64,000 nt of DNA, from positions 124,001 through 188,000 of the forward strand of contig NZ_FOSV01000002.1 of assembly GCF_900114375.1 (NCBI RefSeq), read 5' to 3'. Positions 1 to 8,190 of this stretch are shown piece after piece. Source of the DNA: Methylorubrum salsuginis (GTDB lineage Bacteria; Pseudomonadota; Alphaproteobacteria; Rhizobiales; Beijerinckiaceae). A program made the position numbers and the translations under genes. The number at the start of each line of letters is the position of its first letter. Positions within the stretch are counted from its first letter, which is position 1. The notes below the pieces were generated by a model. It did no database searches, was not told where the DNA came from, and worked only from the letters and a program-made list of their open reading frames with translations.

Positions 1-1
1 C

Positions 2-523
2 GTCGAGGAGGGCACCGCGCGCAAGGCCCAGATCGAGGGCGTGAAGGTGGCGGGCAAGACCGGCACCACCAACGGCTACCGCGATGCGTGGTTCGTCGGC
101 TACACCGGCAATTATGTCGGCGCCGTCTGGTACGGCAACGACGACCACAGCCCGACCAACAAGATGACCGGCGGTTCGCTTCCCGCGATGACGTGGCACG
201 AGATCATGGCGCCCGCCCACCAGGGCATCGAGCTGAAGCCGATGCCGGGCCTGAACGACCGCAAGGGCAGCCCGCAGGTCGCCCAGACCGAGACCGCGGC
301 CGCCGCCGCGAGCGCGGGCGGACGCCTGTCGCGTCGCTCGTTCGAGGTGTTGTCGGGCCTCAACGGCCTGTTCCGTAGCGTCGAGGCCGACCGCTCGGCG
401 GCGACGCAGGCCCCGAGCGGCGGCCCGGCCCGCCAGGGTTCCCTCGGAGGCCAGAAGGTGCCCGGCCTCGCTCCCGTGGACGTCGCCGAGGGCGCCCGCG
501 CCGCCGGCTTCGGCACACCTTAA
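2..523 (+). CDS. mrcA: Penicillin-binding protein 1A, C-terminal part (truncated by window edge)
   Basis: This is the 3' end of a class A penicillin-binding protein, a periplasmic glycosyltransferase/transpeptidase that polymerises and cross-links peptidoglycan. The reading frame is open from base 2 with no start. The visible part holds the KTGTT box of the transpeptidase active site, followed by the typical DAWFVGYT and VWYGNDD segments and a short Ala/Gly-rich tail that ends in TAA. The glycosyltransferase domain and the catalytic SxxK serine lie outside the window. The assignment to PBP1A rather than another class A enzyme rests on the sequence around the KTG box. Confidence 0.9.
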   Translation, partial: VEEGTARKAQIEGVKVAGKTGTTNGYRDAWFVGYTGNYVGAVWYGNDDHSPTNKMTGGSLPAMTWHEIMAPAHQGIELKPMPGLNDRKGSPQVAQTETAAAAASAGGRLSRRSFEVLSGLNGLFRSVEADRSAATQAPSGGPARQGSLGGQKVPGLAPVDVAEGARAAGFGTP

Positions 524-534
524 GCGCCGCCCGC

Positions 535-1224
535 ATGGACATGCAGGCACCGAACGGAGCCGGCAGGGGCGCCGACCCCTCGGCCGGAGCGCCCGCGCGG
601 CGGGGGCGGCGCCTCGGCGCGCTCCTGTGGGGGGCGACCTCGCGCAGCGCGCGGGTCGGGCTCGTGGTCTACGCCCTGGCGCTCGGCGGCGTGCTCGGCC
701 TCGTCACCGCCGATTACGCCACCAGCGGCGGCTATCCCTTCGGCGGCACCCCGATCGGAAGCTGGACGGCGTGGCCCAAGGCCGGCTCCCTCGATGCCGA
801 CCCCTATACCCGGGCGGTCAACGCGCGGCGCGGCGACATCCCGCTGGCCGTCGGAGAGGGCATGCTGCTGACGGCGTCGGCCGACGATGACGGCCGGACG
901 CTGGACGCGACCTGCACCTATCGCCTGTCCGGCGTCACGCCTCCGGCCCGCGCCTGGACCGTGACCGTCACCGGCCGCGGCGCCGCCGAGCAGGCGCCGA
1001 TGCGCGACAGCTTCACCTCCACCGAGATCCTGCGCGACGCCGACGGCCAGTTCGCGATCCTGCTCTCCCCGCAAGTCCAGCCGGGCAACTGGCTACCGAT
1101 GCCGCGCCCGCGCGGGCCGGTGCGGCTGGCGCTGCGCCTCTACGACACGCCGGTCGCCGCGAGCGTCAGTTCCCTCGACCGCGACAGCCTGCCGGCGATC
1201 GAGCGGGTGGGATGCGCCCGATGA
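535..1224 (+). CDS. DUF1214 domain-containing membrane-anchored protein
   Basis: A 229-residue protein of unknown function. It has an Arg/Gly-rich cytoplasmic N-terminus, one membrane segment near residues 40-60 (LVVYALALGGVLGLVTA), then an exported domain with the GSWTAWPKAGS and DPYTRA motifs typical of DUF1214 proteins. It starts 11 bases after the penicillin-binding protein and overlaps the next gene by four bases (ATGA). DUF1214 and DUF1254 proteins are often encoded as adjacent pairs in alphaproteobacteria, as here, which supports the call. A second ATG two codons downstream is possible. Confidence 0.8.
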   Translation: MDMQAPNGAGRGADPSAGAPARRGRRLGALLWGATSRSARVGLVVYALALGGVLGLVTADYATSGGYPFGGTPIGSWTAWPKAGSLDADPYTRAVNARRGDIPLAVGEGMLLTASADDDGRTLDATCTYRLSGVTPPARAWTVTVTGRGAAEQAPMRDSFTSTEILRDADGQFAILLSPQVQPGNWLPMPRPRGPVRLALRLYDTPVAASVSSLDRDSLPAIERVGCAR

Positions 1225-1814
1225 AACGCGGCCCCTTCCTCCTCGCCACCGCCGCCGGGCTGGTGATCGCGGGCCTCGTCCATGTGGCCACCGTGCTCGC
1301 CATCCCGCGCTTCGCCGAGGGCGATGCCTTCTTCCGGGCCCAGGCCTCCGAGACCCTCGACCATCCCCTTCGCATCCACGGCCTGGCCGGGGATGCCCCG
1401 CTGTCGGAATCCTGGCTGCCCAACCCCGATCCCGCGGTGTCGGTCGGCGTCTGCTCCTACGATCTCGACGACGGGCCGATGCGGGTCTCGGCCCAGGCCG
1501 GCCCGCTGATGCTCTCGGTCTCGGTCCATGCCCGCCGCGGGGCCTTCTACGCGCTGACCGATCAGGCGGCGGTGCGCGGCGGCCTCGACCTCGTGGTGAT
1601 GACCCGCGCCCAGTACGACGAGGCGCTGGCCAACGACGTGGCCGGCGAGGTGACCCGCGACGTGCGCATCGTCGCCCCCGCCCGCCGCGGCTTCGCGGTG
1701 GTGCGCGTCATTGCCGCGCTGCCGAGCCAGCGCGCCGCCGCCGACGCGGCCGTCCAGGCGGTCGGCTGCACCATCGACAGCCCGGCCGAGCCGACGGAAG
1801 ACGGGAAGGGCTGA
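1221..1814 (+). CDS. DUF1254 domain-containing protein
   Basis: A 197-residue partner of the upstream DUF1214 gene. An N-terminal hydrophobic segment (FLLATAAGLVIAGLVHVATVLAIP) acts as a signal or anchor, so the rest is probably periplasmic. The body contains the DPAVSVGVCSYDL-type segment common in the small alphaproteobacterial DUF1254 proteins, and a cysteine near the C-terminus. The start at 1221 forms an ATGA overlap with the upstream stop; an in-frame ATG at 1212 would add three residues. Translational coupling suggests the two proteins act together. No enzymatic function can be read from the sequence. Confidence 0.78.
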   Translation: MKRGPFLLATAAGLVIAGLVHVATVLAIPRFAEGDAFFRAQASETLDHPLRIHGLAGDAPLSESWLPNPDPAVSVGVCSYDLDDGPMRVSAQAGPLMLSVSVHARRGAFYALTDQAAVRGGLDLVVMTRAQYDEALANDVAGEVTRDVRIVAPARRGFAVVRVIAALPSQRAAADAAVQAVGCTIDSPAEPTEDGKG

Positions 1815-1831
1815 GGCGCCGCAGCCTATAA

Positions 1832-1960
1832 CCTCCCCCCTCTGCGGGGGAGGGGGCCCGCGGAGCGGGCGGGAGAGGGGAGCGACGGTTCCGGATGGTT
1901 CGGAGCCAGCCCCTCACCCGCCCCCTTCGGAGCCACCCTCTCCCGCGGAGGGGAGAGGGG
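1832..1960. repeat. GC-rich palindromic repeat cluster (CTCCCCC family)
   Basis: Several inverted repeats lie between the DUF1254 gene and the CNNM gene. The first is CCTCCCCC (1832-1839) with GGGGGAGG (1846-1853). The last is CCCTCTCCC (1936-1944) with GGGGAGAGG (from 1950). The same vocabulary recurs at 44016-44105 inside birA, at 46836-46859 and at 61103-61260, so this is a dispersed extragenic palindrome family. It may also terminate the upstream transcript. Confidence 0.75.
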
Positions 1961-2038
1961 ACGCAGCGGCTTTCGTATGCGCCTATACTGCTCCGGTTCC
2001 GGGCTCGTCGCCCACGCACAAAGAAACCGGACGCGCCC

Positions 2039-3331
2039 ATGGACGACCACACCGAGTTCTGGTTCGCGGCGGGCATCGTCGGGATCGCCCTGGTCCTCTC
2101 GGCCTTCTTCGCGGGCGCCGAGACCGCCTACACCGCCGCCTCGCGGGCCCGGATGCTGGCGCTCGAGAATGCGGGCAGCCGGCAGGCGGGAATCGTCAAT
2201 CGGATCCTGGCCGGGCGCGAGCGGTTCATCGGCGCGATGCTGATCGGCTACAACGTCGTCGCCATTGGGGCCGCCGCCTTCACCACCGGCGTCGCCGTCC
2301 ACGTGTTCGGCAAGATCGGCGTGCTCTACGCCACCGCGGCGCTCTCGGTGCTGGTCATTGCCTTCGCGCAGGTGCTGCCCAAGACGCTGGCGATCAACAA
2401 CGCCGACCGGATCGCCCTCGCCTCGGCGCGCCCCGTCGCCTTCGCGGTCGGCCTCCTCGGGCCGCTGGCGCTCGCGGTCGAGGCCCTGGTGCGGATGCTC
2501 CTGCGCCCGCTCGGGCTGTCGATCGATGCCGGCCGCTCGATCCTCACCCCCATTGAGGAGATCAGGGGGCAGGTCGCCCTGCTCCACCGCGAGGGCGGCG
2601 TCGAGAAGGCGCAGCGCGACATGCTCGGCGGCCTGCTCGATCTCGGCGAACTGACGGTGGCCGACGTGATGGTCCACCGCACCAAGATGCGCACCATCGA
2701 TGCGGGGCTTCCCTCGGAGGAGGTCGTGCGGGCGGTGCTGGCCTCGCCCTATACCCGCATGCCGCTGTGGCGCGACGGCCACGAGAACATCGTCGGCGTG
2801 CTCCACGCCAAGGACCTCCTGCGGGCGCTCGATGCCGCGGGCGGCGAGGCGGCGGGCCTGAAGGTCGAGGCGCTGGCGCTGGAGACGTGGTTCGTGCCCG
2901 GCACGACGACGCTGCGGGACCAGCTCAAGGCGTTCCTGTCTCGAAAAACCCACTTCGCGCTCGTCGTCGACGAGTACGGCGAGGTGATGGGCCTCGTGAC
3001 GCTGGAGGACATCCTGGAGGAGATCGTCGGCGACATCGCCGACGAGCACGACATCGCGGTCTCAGGGTTACGCCCGCAGGCGGACGGCTCGGTGCTGGCC
3101 GAGGGCAGCGTGGCGGTGCGCGACCTCAACCGGGCGATGGACTGGACCCTGCCCGACGACGAGGCCACCACGGTGGCCGGCCTCGTCATCCACGAGGCCC
3201 GCGCCATCCCCGATGCCGGCACCGCCTTCAACTTCCACGGCTTCCGCTTCCAGGTGCTGCGCAAGGCGCGCAACCGCATCACCTCGCTGCGCATCACCCC
3301 GCAGGCGCCGTCGCCGCGACGGGACGCCTGA
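2039..3331 (+). CDS. CNNM/CorC-type hemolysin-family transporter (HlyC/CorC)
   Basis: A 430-residue inner-membrane protein. An N-terminal CNNM transmembrane domain (about residues 1-165) has hydrophobic segments beginning FWFAAGIVGIALVLSAFFAG. Two CBS domains follow (about 190-320, with VGVLHAKDLL and the VTLEDILEEIVGDI helix). A C-terminal CorC-HlyC domain (about 335-420) ends in ITSLRITP. Family members are linked to Mg2+/Co2+ efflux or homeostasis. The ATG at 2039 was chosen because it starts directly at the first membrane helix; the frame is open upstream into the palindromic repeat, which is not protein-like. Confidence 0.88.
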   Translation: MDDHTEFWFAAGIVGIALVLSAFFAGAETAYTAASRARMLALENAGSRQAGIVNRILAGRERFIGAMLIGYNVVAIGAAAFTTGVAVHVFGKIGVLYATAALSVLVIAFAQVLPKTLAINNADRIALASARPVAFAVGLLGPLALAVEALVRMLLRPLGLSIDAGRSILTPIEEIRGQVALLHREGGVEKAQRDMLGGLLDLGELTVADVMVHRTKMRTIDAGLPSEEVVRAVLASPYTRMPLWRDGHENIVGVLHAKDLLRALDAAGGEAAGLKVEALALETWFVPGTTTLRDQLKAFLSRKTHFALVVDEYGEVMGLVTLEDILEEIVGDIADEHDIAVSGLRPQADGSVLAEGSVAVRDLNRAMDWTLPDDEATTVAGLVIHEARAIPDAGTAFNFHGFRFQVLRKARNRITSLRITPQAPSPRRDA

Positions 3332-3683
3332 GCCGCATCGCTGCGCTCCCCCTTACCGTTGCATCCAAGCCATCCTTTGGAGGGGGGGTTGGGCTGCGCA
3401 CAGTTCGATTGTGCCCTGCTGGATGTTCCTCTAATGTCCGTGGCCTAGGTCTGTCGCACGCTGTCGTGCCGCGCGATCATCCCGGATCGAGGCGTTGCGC
3501 GTCACGGGCCGGGTGCGTTCCGGCTTCATCGTGTGCGCGGGGAAACCGATTCGCCGTCAGCGGGTTGGCGCGTCCGTAAGGCCGACCATATCTGAGGCGG
3601 TTCGCCGCCCGCGCCCAGCCGCGTCCGGCTCATCGATTGAGGGGACGGCGCGGATTGGGTGGAGCGCGCATCGAGGATGGACC
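3332..3683. other. Gene-free stretch between CNNM gene and ohrR
   Basis: About 350 bases with no convincing reading frame on either strand. A G-run (about 3380-3387) and the less GC-biased base composition suggest degenerate intergenic DNA that must also carry the promoter of the MarR-type gene. No clear operator palindrome was recognised. Confidence 0.5.
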
Positions 3684-4157
3684 ATGAGTGACCCGGGCCG
3701 GGACGACCCGCAACGGTTGGACAACCAGCTCTGCTTCGCCGTCTACGCAGCGGCGCACGCTTTCGGCCGCGCCTACCGCAATCTGCTGGCGCATCACGAA
3801 CTGACCTATCCGCAATACCTCGTACTGCTGGTGCTGTGGGAAGAGGAGGGCCTGTCGGTCAAGGAGATCGGCGGCCGGCTCTTCCTCGATTCCGGCACGC
3901 TCACGCCGCTCCTGAAGCGGCTGGAGGCGTCGGGCCATGTCCGGCGCGCCCGCGACCGGCCGGACGAGCGGCAGGTCAGCATCTTCCTCACGGACAAAGG
4001 CCGCGGCCTCAAGGGGAAGATGGATTGCCTGCCTCTGACGGTCGGCGGCATGACCGGGATGAGCATGGAGCAGCGGCGCGCCCTGCTCGAGAGTCTCGCC
4101 GACATGCGCGAGGCGCTCCATGCCGGCGCGGCCGGGACCGAGGTCGCGGCCGTCTGA
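3684..4157 (+). CDS. ohrR: MarR-family organic-hydroperoxide regulator (OhrR-like)
   Basis: A 157-residue winged-helix regulator. The N-terminal LDNQLCFAVYAAAHAF segment matches OhrR proteins, and its cysteine (residue 17) corresponds to the peroxide-sensing thiol. The recognition region contains the SVKEIGGRLFLDSGTLTPLLKRLE helix-turn-helix and the wing RARDRPDERQV. OhrR normally represses an organic hydroperoxide reductase gene (ohr), but none is adjacent, so its target here is not visible. The ATG at 3684 fits the usual OhrR N-terminus; a longer open frame upstream is not conserved-looking. Two hairpins follow the gene. Confidence 0.85.
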   Translation: MSDPGRDDPQRLDNQLCFAVYAAAHAFGRAYRNLLAHHELTYPQYLVLLVLWEEEGLSVKEIGGRLFLDSGTLTPLLKRLEASGHVRRARDRPDERQVSIFLTDKGRGLKGKMDCLPLTVGGMTGMSMEQRRALLESLADMREALHAGAAGTEVAAV

Positions 4158-4165
4158 GATCGCCG

Positions 4166-4200
4166 GCATGGAAAAGCCGCCCGGAGGCGGCTTCCCATGC
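4166..4200 (+). terminator. Hairpin after ohrR
   Basis: A near-perfect palindrome: GCATGG and AAGCCGCC, loop CGGA, then GGCGGCTT and CCATGC. It begins nine bases after the ohrR stop. The T-run is short, so it may work together with the stronger hairpin just downstream. Confidence 0.6.
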
Positions 4201-4212
4201 GTCGAACCCGTC

Positions 4213-4260
4213 GCAGGGGCCCGAAAGACGATCGCCGGCTTTCGGGCCCCTGCGTTCTTT
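4213..4260. terminator. Strong bidirectional terminator between ohrR and cytochrome c
   Basis: A 15-base-pair perfect stem: GCAGGGGCCCGAAAG (4213-4227) with CTTTCGGGCCCCTGC (4239-4253), loop of 11. It is followed by GTTCTTT on the plus strand. It lies between the convergent ohrR (+) and cytochrome c (-) genes, so it probably serves both. Confidence 0.75.
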
Positions 4261-4264
4261 CAGA

Positions 4265-4627
4265 TCAGGACTTGGTCTTGAGGTAGGCGATGATGTCGTC
4301 GACCTTCTTGGGGTCCTTGATGCCGGGGAACACCATCTTGGTACCCGGAACCTTCTTCTTCGGGTCGGTGAGCCACTCCTTGAGGTTGGCCTCGTCCCAG
4401 GTGATGCCCGAGTTCTTCAGCGCCTCGGAGAAGGCGTAGCCGTCGCGGCCCTGGCCGGCCTTCTCGCCGACGACGCCCTTGAGCTGCGGGCCGACGCCGT
4501 TCTTCTCGAAGTTGTGGCAAGACTTGCAGGGCGCGAACGCCTTCTCGCCGGCGGCGGCGTCGCCCTCGGCCTGGGCGGCGACGGGCAGGAGCAGCGCGAG
4601 GGCGGCGCCGAGGATCAGATGACGCAT
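4265..4627 (-). CDS. Class I cytochrome c, likely cytochrome cH
   Basis: A 120-residue periplasmic electron carrier. A signal peptide (MRHLILGAALALLLPVAAQA) precedes a mature domain of about 100 residues with a single haem site CKSCH near the N-terminus and an axial methionine in PGTKMVFPG. The C-terminal helix is IIAYLKTKS. The mature sequence closely resembles cytochrome cH of Methylobacterium extorquens, which passes electrons from the methanol dehydrogenase acceptor cytochrome cL to the terminal oxidase; that identity is from memory. A close paralogue lies 180 bases upstream on the same strand. Confidence 0.85.
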   Translation of the reverse strand: MRHLILGAALALLLPVAAQAEGDAAAGEKAFAPCKSCHNFEKNGVGPQLKGVVGEKAGQGRDGYAFSEALKNSGITWDEANLKEWLTDPKKKVPGTKMVFPGIKDPKKVDDIIAYLKTKS

Positions 4628-4807
4628 TGTGGGTTTCCTCCTAGGGTGCGGCCGGGTCGCGGCGCGCGTGTGCAGAGGTTTCGTTCCTGAGACGGACCCG
4701 CACGGCTCTGAGGCCATGCGGCTCCTAGACTTCACTCAACCTCCGCACGGTCCAAGCGAAGCCGGGAAGTCCCGGCCGAAGGGCCGGGCTTCCAATTGAA
4801 AATGCAA

Positions 4808-5170
4808 TCAGGACTTGGACTTGAGGTAGGCGATGACGTCCTCGACCTTCTTCTCGTCCTTCAGGCCCGGATAGGCCATCTTGGTGCCCTTCACCTTGTT
4901 GGAGGCCGGGCCGATCAGCCACTCCTTGAGGTTGGCTTCGTCCCAGGTGATTCCGGAATCCTTGAGCGCCTGCGAGTAGCCGTAGCCCTCGGCCGAAGCG
5001 GCCTTGCGGCCGACGACGCCCTTGAGGTTCGGGCCGACGCCGTTCTTCTCGAAGTTGTGGCAGGCCTTGCACGGTGCGAACGCCTTCTCGCCCGCGGCGG
5101 CGTCGCCCTCGGCTCGAGCGGCGATCGGCATCAGCGCCGCCAGGGCGGCGACGAGGATGAGGTGACGCAT
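4808..5170 (-). CDS. Class I cytochrome c (tandem paralogue)
   Basis: A 120-residue signal-peptide cytochrome (MRHLILVAALAALMPIAARA) with haem motif CKACH and axial methionine in KGTKMAYPG. It differs from the downstream copy mainly in the middle (KAASAEGYGYSQALKDSG; IGPASNKV). The same length, signal peptide start and core show tandem duplication. It lies upstream in the same orientation, separated from the second copy by 180 bases that could carry a separate promoter. Probable role: periplasmic electron transfer to oxidases. Which of the two is the true cytochrome cH cannot be settled from sequence alone. Confidence 0.83.
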   Translation of the reverse strand: MRHLILVAALAALMPIAARAEGDAAAGEKAFAPCKACHNFEKNGVGPNLKGVVGRKAASAEGYGYSQALKDSGITWDEANLKEWLIGPASNKVKGTKMAYPGLKDEKKVEDVIAYLKSKS

Positions 5171-5483
5171 CGTGTTCCTTCCTCCGTGGGAGCGGCGTGC
5201 GCCGCCCCGCATGCGGCAGGGCCTGCCTGCCTTAGAACAGATATAGACTAAGCTGTGCCACCGTCCAGTCGAGCTGACGTCGTCTAACGCGTCTCCCGCC
5301 CGTTCCGGTTCCTGGCCGGTTGCGGCGGTGAGGCGCCGTGCGCCGCGCCGGATTTCGCGTTAGACTCGTCACTCGTCTGCGCCCGATCCTCGCCGGGCGC
5401 GGCTGAAGCGGAGCTGAAGATCCGCGGGCCGATCCGGTGAGAATCCAGAAACGGCGCGCGCCCGAAATGTGGAGACGCCGCCC
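5171..5483. other. Divergent intergenic region: cytochrome c / glcD promoters
   Basis: About 310 bases separate the divergent cytochrome c and FAD-oxidase genes. A small AT-richer patch around 5238-5256 (ACAGATATAGACTAAGC) is the best candidate for a -10 region. No operator or RNA element was recognised. Confidence 0.4.
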
Positions 5484-6917
5484 ATGTCGATCGCCTTTCC
5501 CGCCCCCGATGCCGGCGTCGTCGCCCGCCGCGAGGCGATCGTCGAGGGGCTCGCCGCCCTCGTCGCCCCGGAGGCCCTGGTGACGACCGAGGACGAGCGC
5601 CGCGCCTTCGAGACCGACGGGCTGACCGCCTACCGCAAGATGCCGCTGGCTGTGGTGCTGCCCTCGACCACCGCGGAGGTCTCGGCGGTGATGGCGTTCT
5701 GCCACGCCAACGGCGTGCCCGTGGTGGCGCGCGGAGCCGGCACCTCGCTGGCCGGCGGGGCCATCGCCCAGGAGGACGCGGTCATCCTCGGCGTCGGCAA
5801 GATGACCCGCATCCTCGATCTCGATTTCGCCAACCGCACTGCGCGGGTCGAGGCCGGGATCACCAACCTCGCGATCTCGGGCGCGGTGGCGCATGAGGGC
5901 TTCTTCTACGCCCCCGACCCGTCGAGCCAGCTCGCCTGCACCATCGCCGGCAACATCGCCATGAATTCCGGCGGGGCGCATTGCCTGAAATACGGCGTGA
6001 CGACGAACAACCTCATGGGCGTCACGCTGGTGACCAACGACGGCACCGTGGTCGAACTCGGCGGCCAGCATCTCGACGCGCCGGGCTACGACCTGCTCGG
6101 CCTGATCTGCGGCTCGGAAGGTCAACTCGGCATCGTCACGGAAGCCACCGTGCGCATCCTGCGGTCGGCGGAGGGCGCGCGGCCCGCGCTCGTCGGCTTC
6201 TCCTCGGTGGAGGATGCCGGCGCCTGCACCGCGGCGATCATCGCGGCGGGCATCATCCCGGTCGCCATCGAGTACATGGACCGCGAGGCGATCCTGATCA
6301 CCGACGACTTTTCCGGCGCCGGCTACCCGCGCGATGCGGCCGCGATGCTGATCATCGAGGTCGAGGGCTCGGACGAGGAATGCACCGACATGCTGGCCCG
6401 GATCGAGGCCATCGCGGCGCGCTTCAACCCGACCAGCATCCGCGTCTCGAAGTCCGAGGCCGAGTCGGCGGCGATCTGGAAGGGCCGCAAATCCGCCTTC
6501 GGCGCCACGGGACGCATCTCCGACTACATCTGCATGGACGGCACGATCCCGACCGGCCAGCTCGGCCCGGTTCTGGAGCGCATCGGCGCGATCTGCGCCG
6601 AGCAGGGCCTGCGCGTCGCCAACGTGTTCCACGCGGGCGACGGCAACCTGCACCCGCTGATCCTGTTCGACATCAACAAGCCGGGCGAATTGCAGAAGGC
6701 GGAGGCCGCGGGCGACGCGATTCTCAAGCTCTGCGTCGAGGTCGGCGGCTGCCTCACGGGCGAGCACGGCGTCGGCATCGAGAAGCGCGAGCTGATGCGC
6801 TTCCAGTACGCGCAAGCCGACCTCGAACAGCAGATGCGCGTGCGCAACGTGTTCGACCCCGCCTGGCTGATGAACCCGGCCAAGGTGTTTCCGCTGGAGG
6901 GCCGGGTGGCGGCATAG
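5484..6917 (+). CDS. glcD: FAD-linked oxidase, glycolate oxidase subunit GlcD-like
   Basis: A 477-residue FAD-dependent oxidoreductase of the GlcD/D-lactate dehydrogenase group. The FAD-binding PCMH domain (about 60-235) shows VVARGAGTSLAGGA, the pyrophosphate-binding loop, and PDPSSQLACTIAGNIAMNSGG. The C-terminal substrate/FAD domain ends with the conserved VFHAGDGNLHPLI and TGEHGVGIEKRE motifs. Expected reaction: oxidation of glycolate or another 2-hydroxy acid. No glcE or glcF genes follow, so it may act alone or with subunits elsewhere. The ATG at 5484 is preferred; an in-frame GTG at 5469 would add five residues. Confidence 0.87.
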   Translation: MSIAFPAPDAGVVARREAIVEGLAALVAPEALVTTEDERRAFETDGLTAYRKMPLAVVLPSTTAEVSAVMAFCHANGVPVVARGAGTSLAGGAIAQEDAVILGVGKMTRILDLDFANRTARVEAGITNLAISGAVAHEGFFYAPDPSSQLACTIAGNIAMNSGGAHCLKYGVTTNNLMGVTLVTNDGTVVELGGQHLDAPGYDLLGLICGSEGQLGIVTEATVRILRSAEGARPALVGFSSVEDAGACTAAIIAAGIIPVAIEYMDREAILITDDFSGAGYPRDAAAMLIIEVEGSDEECTDMLARIEAIAARFNPTSIRVSKSEAESAAIWKGRKSAFGATGRISDYICMDGTIPTGQLGPVLERIGAICAEQGLRVANVFHAGDGNLHPLILFDINKPGELQKAEAAGDAILKLCVEVGGCLTGEHGVGIEKRELMRFQYAQADLEQQMRVRNVFDPAWLMNPAKVFPLEGRVAA

Positions 6918-6928
6918 GGCTTCGCCGA

Positions 6929-7186
6929 ATGCCCCGCTACTTCTTCCACACCCGCATCGGCGCCGACACCCTCCTCGACGAGGAGGGGATCGACCTGCGC
7001 GACGCCGACCATGCGTGGCGCGTCGCCCGGGCGACGATCGCGGAGAGCCTCGCCGAGGAGCCCGACACGGCCCGGTTGATGAGCGCGAGCCTGATCGTGG
7101 CGGACGCGGACGGCGAGACCGTGTTCGAGTTTCCCTTCTTGGAAGTCGTCACTGCGCCGCCCGGAGACGCCGAGACCCTGCACTGA
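6929..7186 (+). CDS. DUF6894-type small protein
   Basis: An 85-residue protein beginning MPRYFFHTRIG with a LLDEEGIDLRDADHA segment. This is the hallmark of a short alphaproteobacterial family of unknown function (DUF6894), common in Methylobacterium and Bradyrhizobium and often present in many copies. It starts 11 bases after glcD and may be co-transcribed. There is no signal peptide and no recognisable catalytic motif. Confidence 0.75.
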   Translation: MPRYFFHTRIGADTLLDEEGIDLRDADHAWRVARATIAESLAEEPDTARLMSASLIVADADGETVFEFPFLEVVTAPPGDAETLH

Positions 7187-7288
7187 CGAGGGCGCTCGGA
7201 ATCGTCCCGGATTGCGGTCCAAGACGGTCTCCAGGGTACTGTGCCGCATTGCTTGACCAGCCGGTGGGCACCTCATCAGGCCGATGCG

Positions 7289-8137
7289 CTACTCCTCTGG
7301 CCCCAACCGCTCGCAGCGGAACGCCCCATAGCCGTCCCGCGCCAGCCGCTCGGCGAGCGCAGGCAGGAAGAGCTCGGCTTCCGCCGCGAGCGTCCAGGGC
7401 GGGTTGATGACGATCAATCCGGTGCCGGAGAGTCGCGTCGGGTCGTCGGGCCGCGCGATCATCAGGTCGAGGCGTAAGCCCGGCCGCTCCAGGCCCGCAT
7501 CGAGCGCGGCGGCCATGCGGTCGACGCCCGAGAGATCCTTGATCGGGTACCACCCCAGAAAGACGCCGGTCGGCCATTTGCGGGCGGCCTTGAGCAGGCT
7601 CGCGCCCAGGCGATCGATCTCGCCGCGCTCCTCGTAGGGCGGATCGATCAGCACGAGGCCGCGGCGTTCGGGGGGCGGGATCAGCGCGTTGAGCGCGGTC
7701 CAGCCATCGAGATGCATCACCTTGGTGCGCGAATCTCTGGCGTAGCGCTCGGCCAGCGTGCCGGCATCGACGGGGTGGAGTTCCACGAACACGCCCTTGT
7801 CGCCCGCCCGCAGGGCCTCGCGGATGATCGCGGGCGAACCCGGATAGATCGTGGCGCCGTAGCGCGCCTTCACCGCCGCGACCGCCTCGCGATAGGGGGC
7901 GATCAGCGCCTCGACCTCGGGGGCGAAGGGCGCGTCGAGCCGGCCGAAGCCGTCGTGCCACTCGCCGGTGCGCCCGGCCTCGTCGGCCTCGAGATCGTAG
8001 AGGCCGATCCCCGCATGGGTGTCGATGGCGCGGTAGGGCTTGGCCTTGGCGGCGAGATGCGCGAGCACGCGGGTCAGCACGAGGTGCTTGAGCACATCCG
8101 CGAAATTGCCGGCGTGGAAGGCGTGACGGTAGTTCAG
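7289..8137 (-). CDS. rlmJ: 23S rRNA (adenine2030-N6)-methyltransferase RlmJ, probable CTG start
   Basis: A Rossmann-fold methyltransferase of 282 residues if started at 8137. The family N-terminus NYRHAFHAGNFADVLKH is fully present, but the codon before it is CTG, with a GGGAG ribosome binding site six bases upstream. An in-frame TAA lies further upstream and no ATG, GTG or TTG is available between them. The next alternative is a GTG at 8095, which would remove the conserved N-terminus. Other motifs: the SAM site region AIDTHAGIGLYDL and the catalytic DPPYEERGE. RlmJ modifies A2030 of 23S rRNA. Confidence 0.85.
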   Translation of the reverse strand: MNYRHAFHAGNFADVLKHLVLTRVLAHLAAKAKPYRAIDTHAGIGLYDLEADEAGRTGEWHDGFGRLDAPFAPEVEALIAPYREAVAAVKARYGATIYPGSPAIIREALRAGDKGVFVELHPVDAGTLAERYARDSRTKVMHLDGWTALNALIPPPERRGLVLIDPPYEERGEIDRLGASLLKAARKWPTGVFLGWYPIKDLSGVDRMAAALDAGLERPGLRLDLMIARPDDPTRLSGTGLIVINPPWTLAAEAELFLPALAERLARDGYGAFRCERLGPEE

Positions 8138-8190
8138 GGCGGGCTCCCGGGCGCGTGAGCCCGCCGCTTATCAGGAAAGACGCGCTGGCG

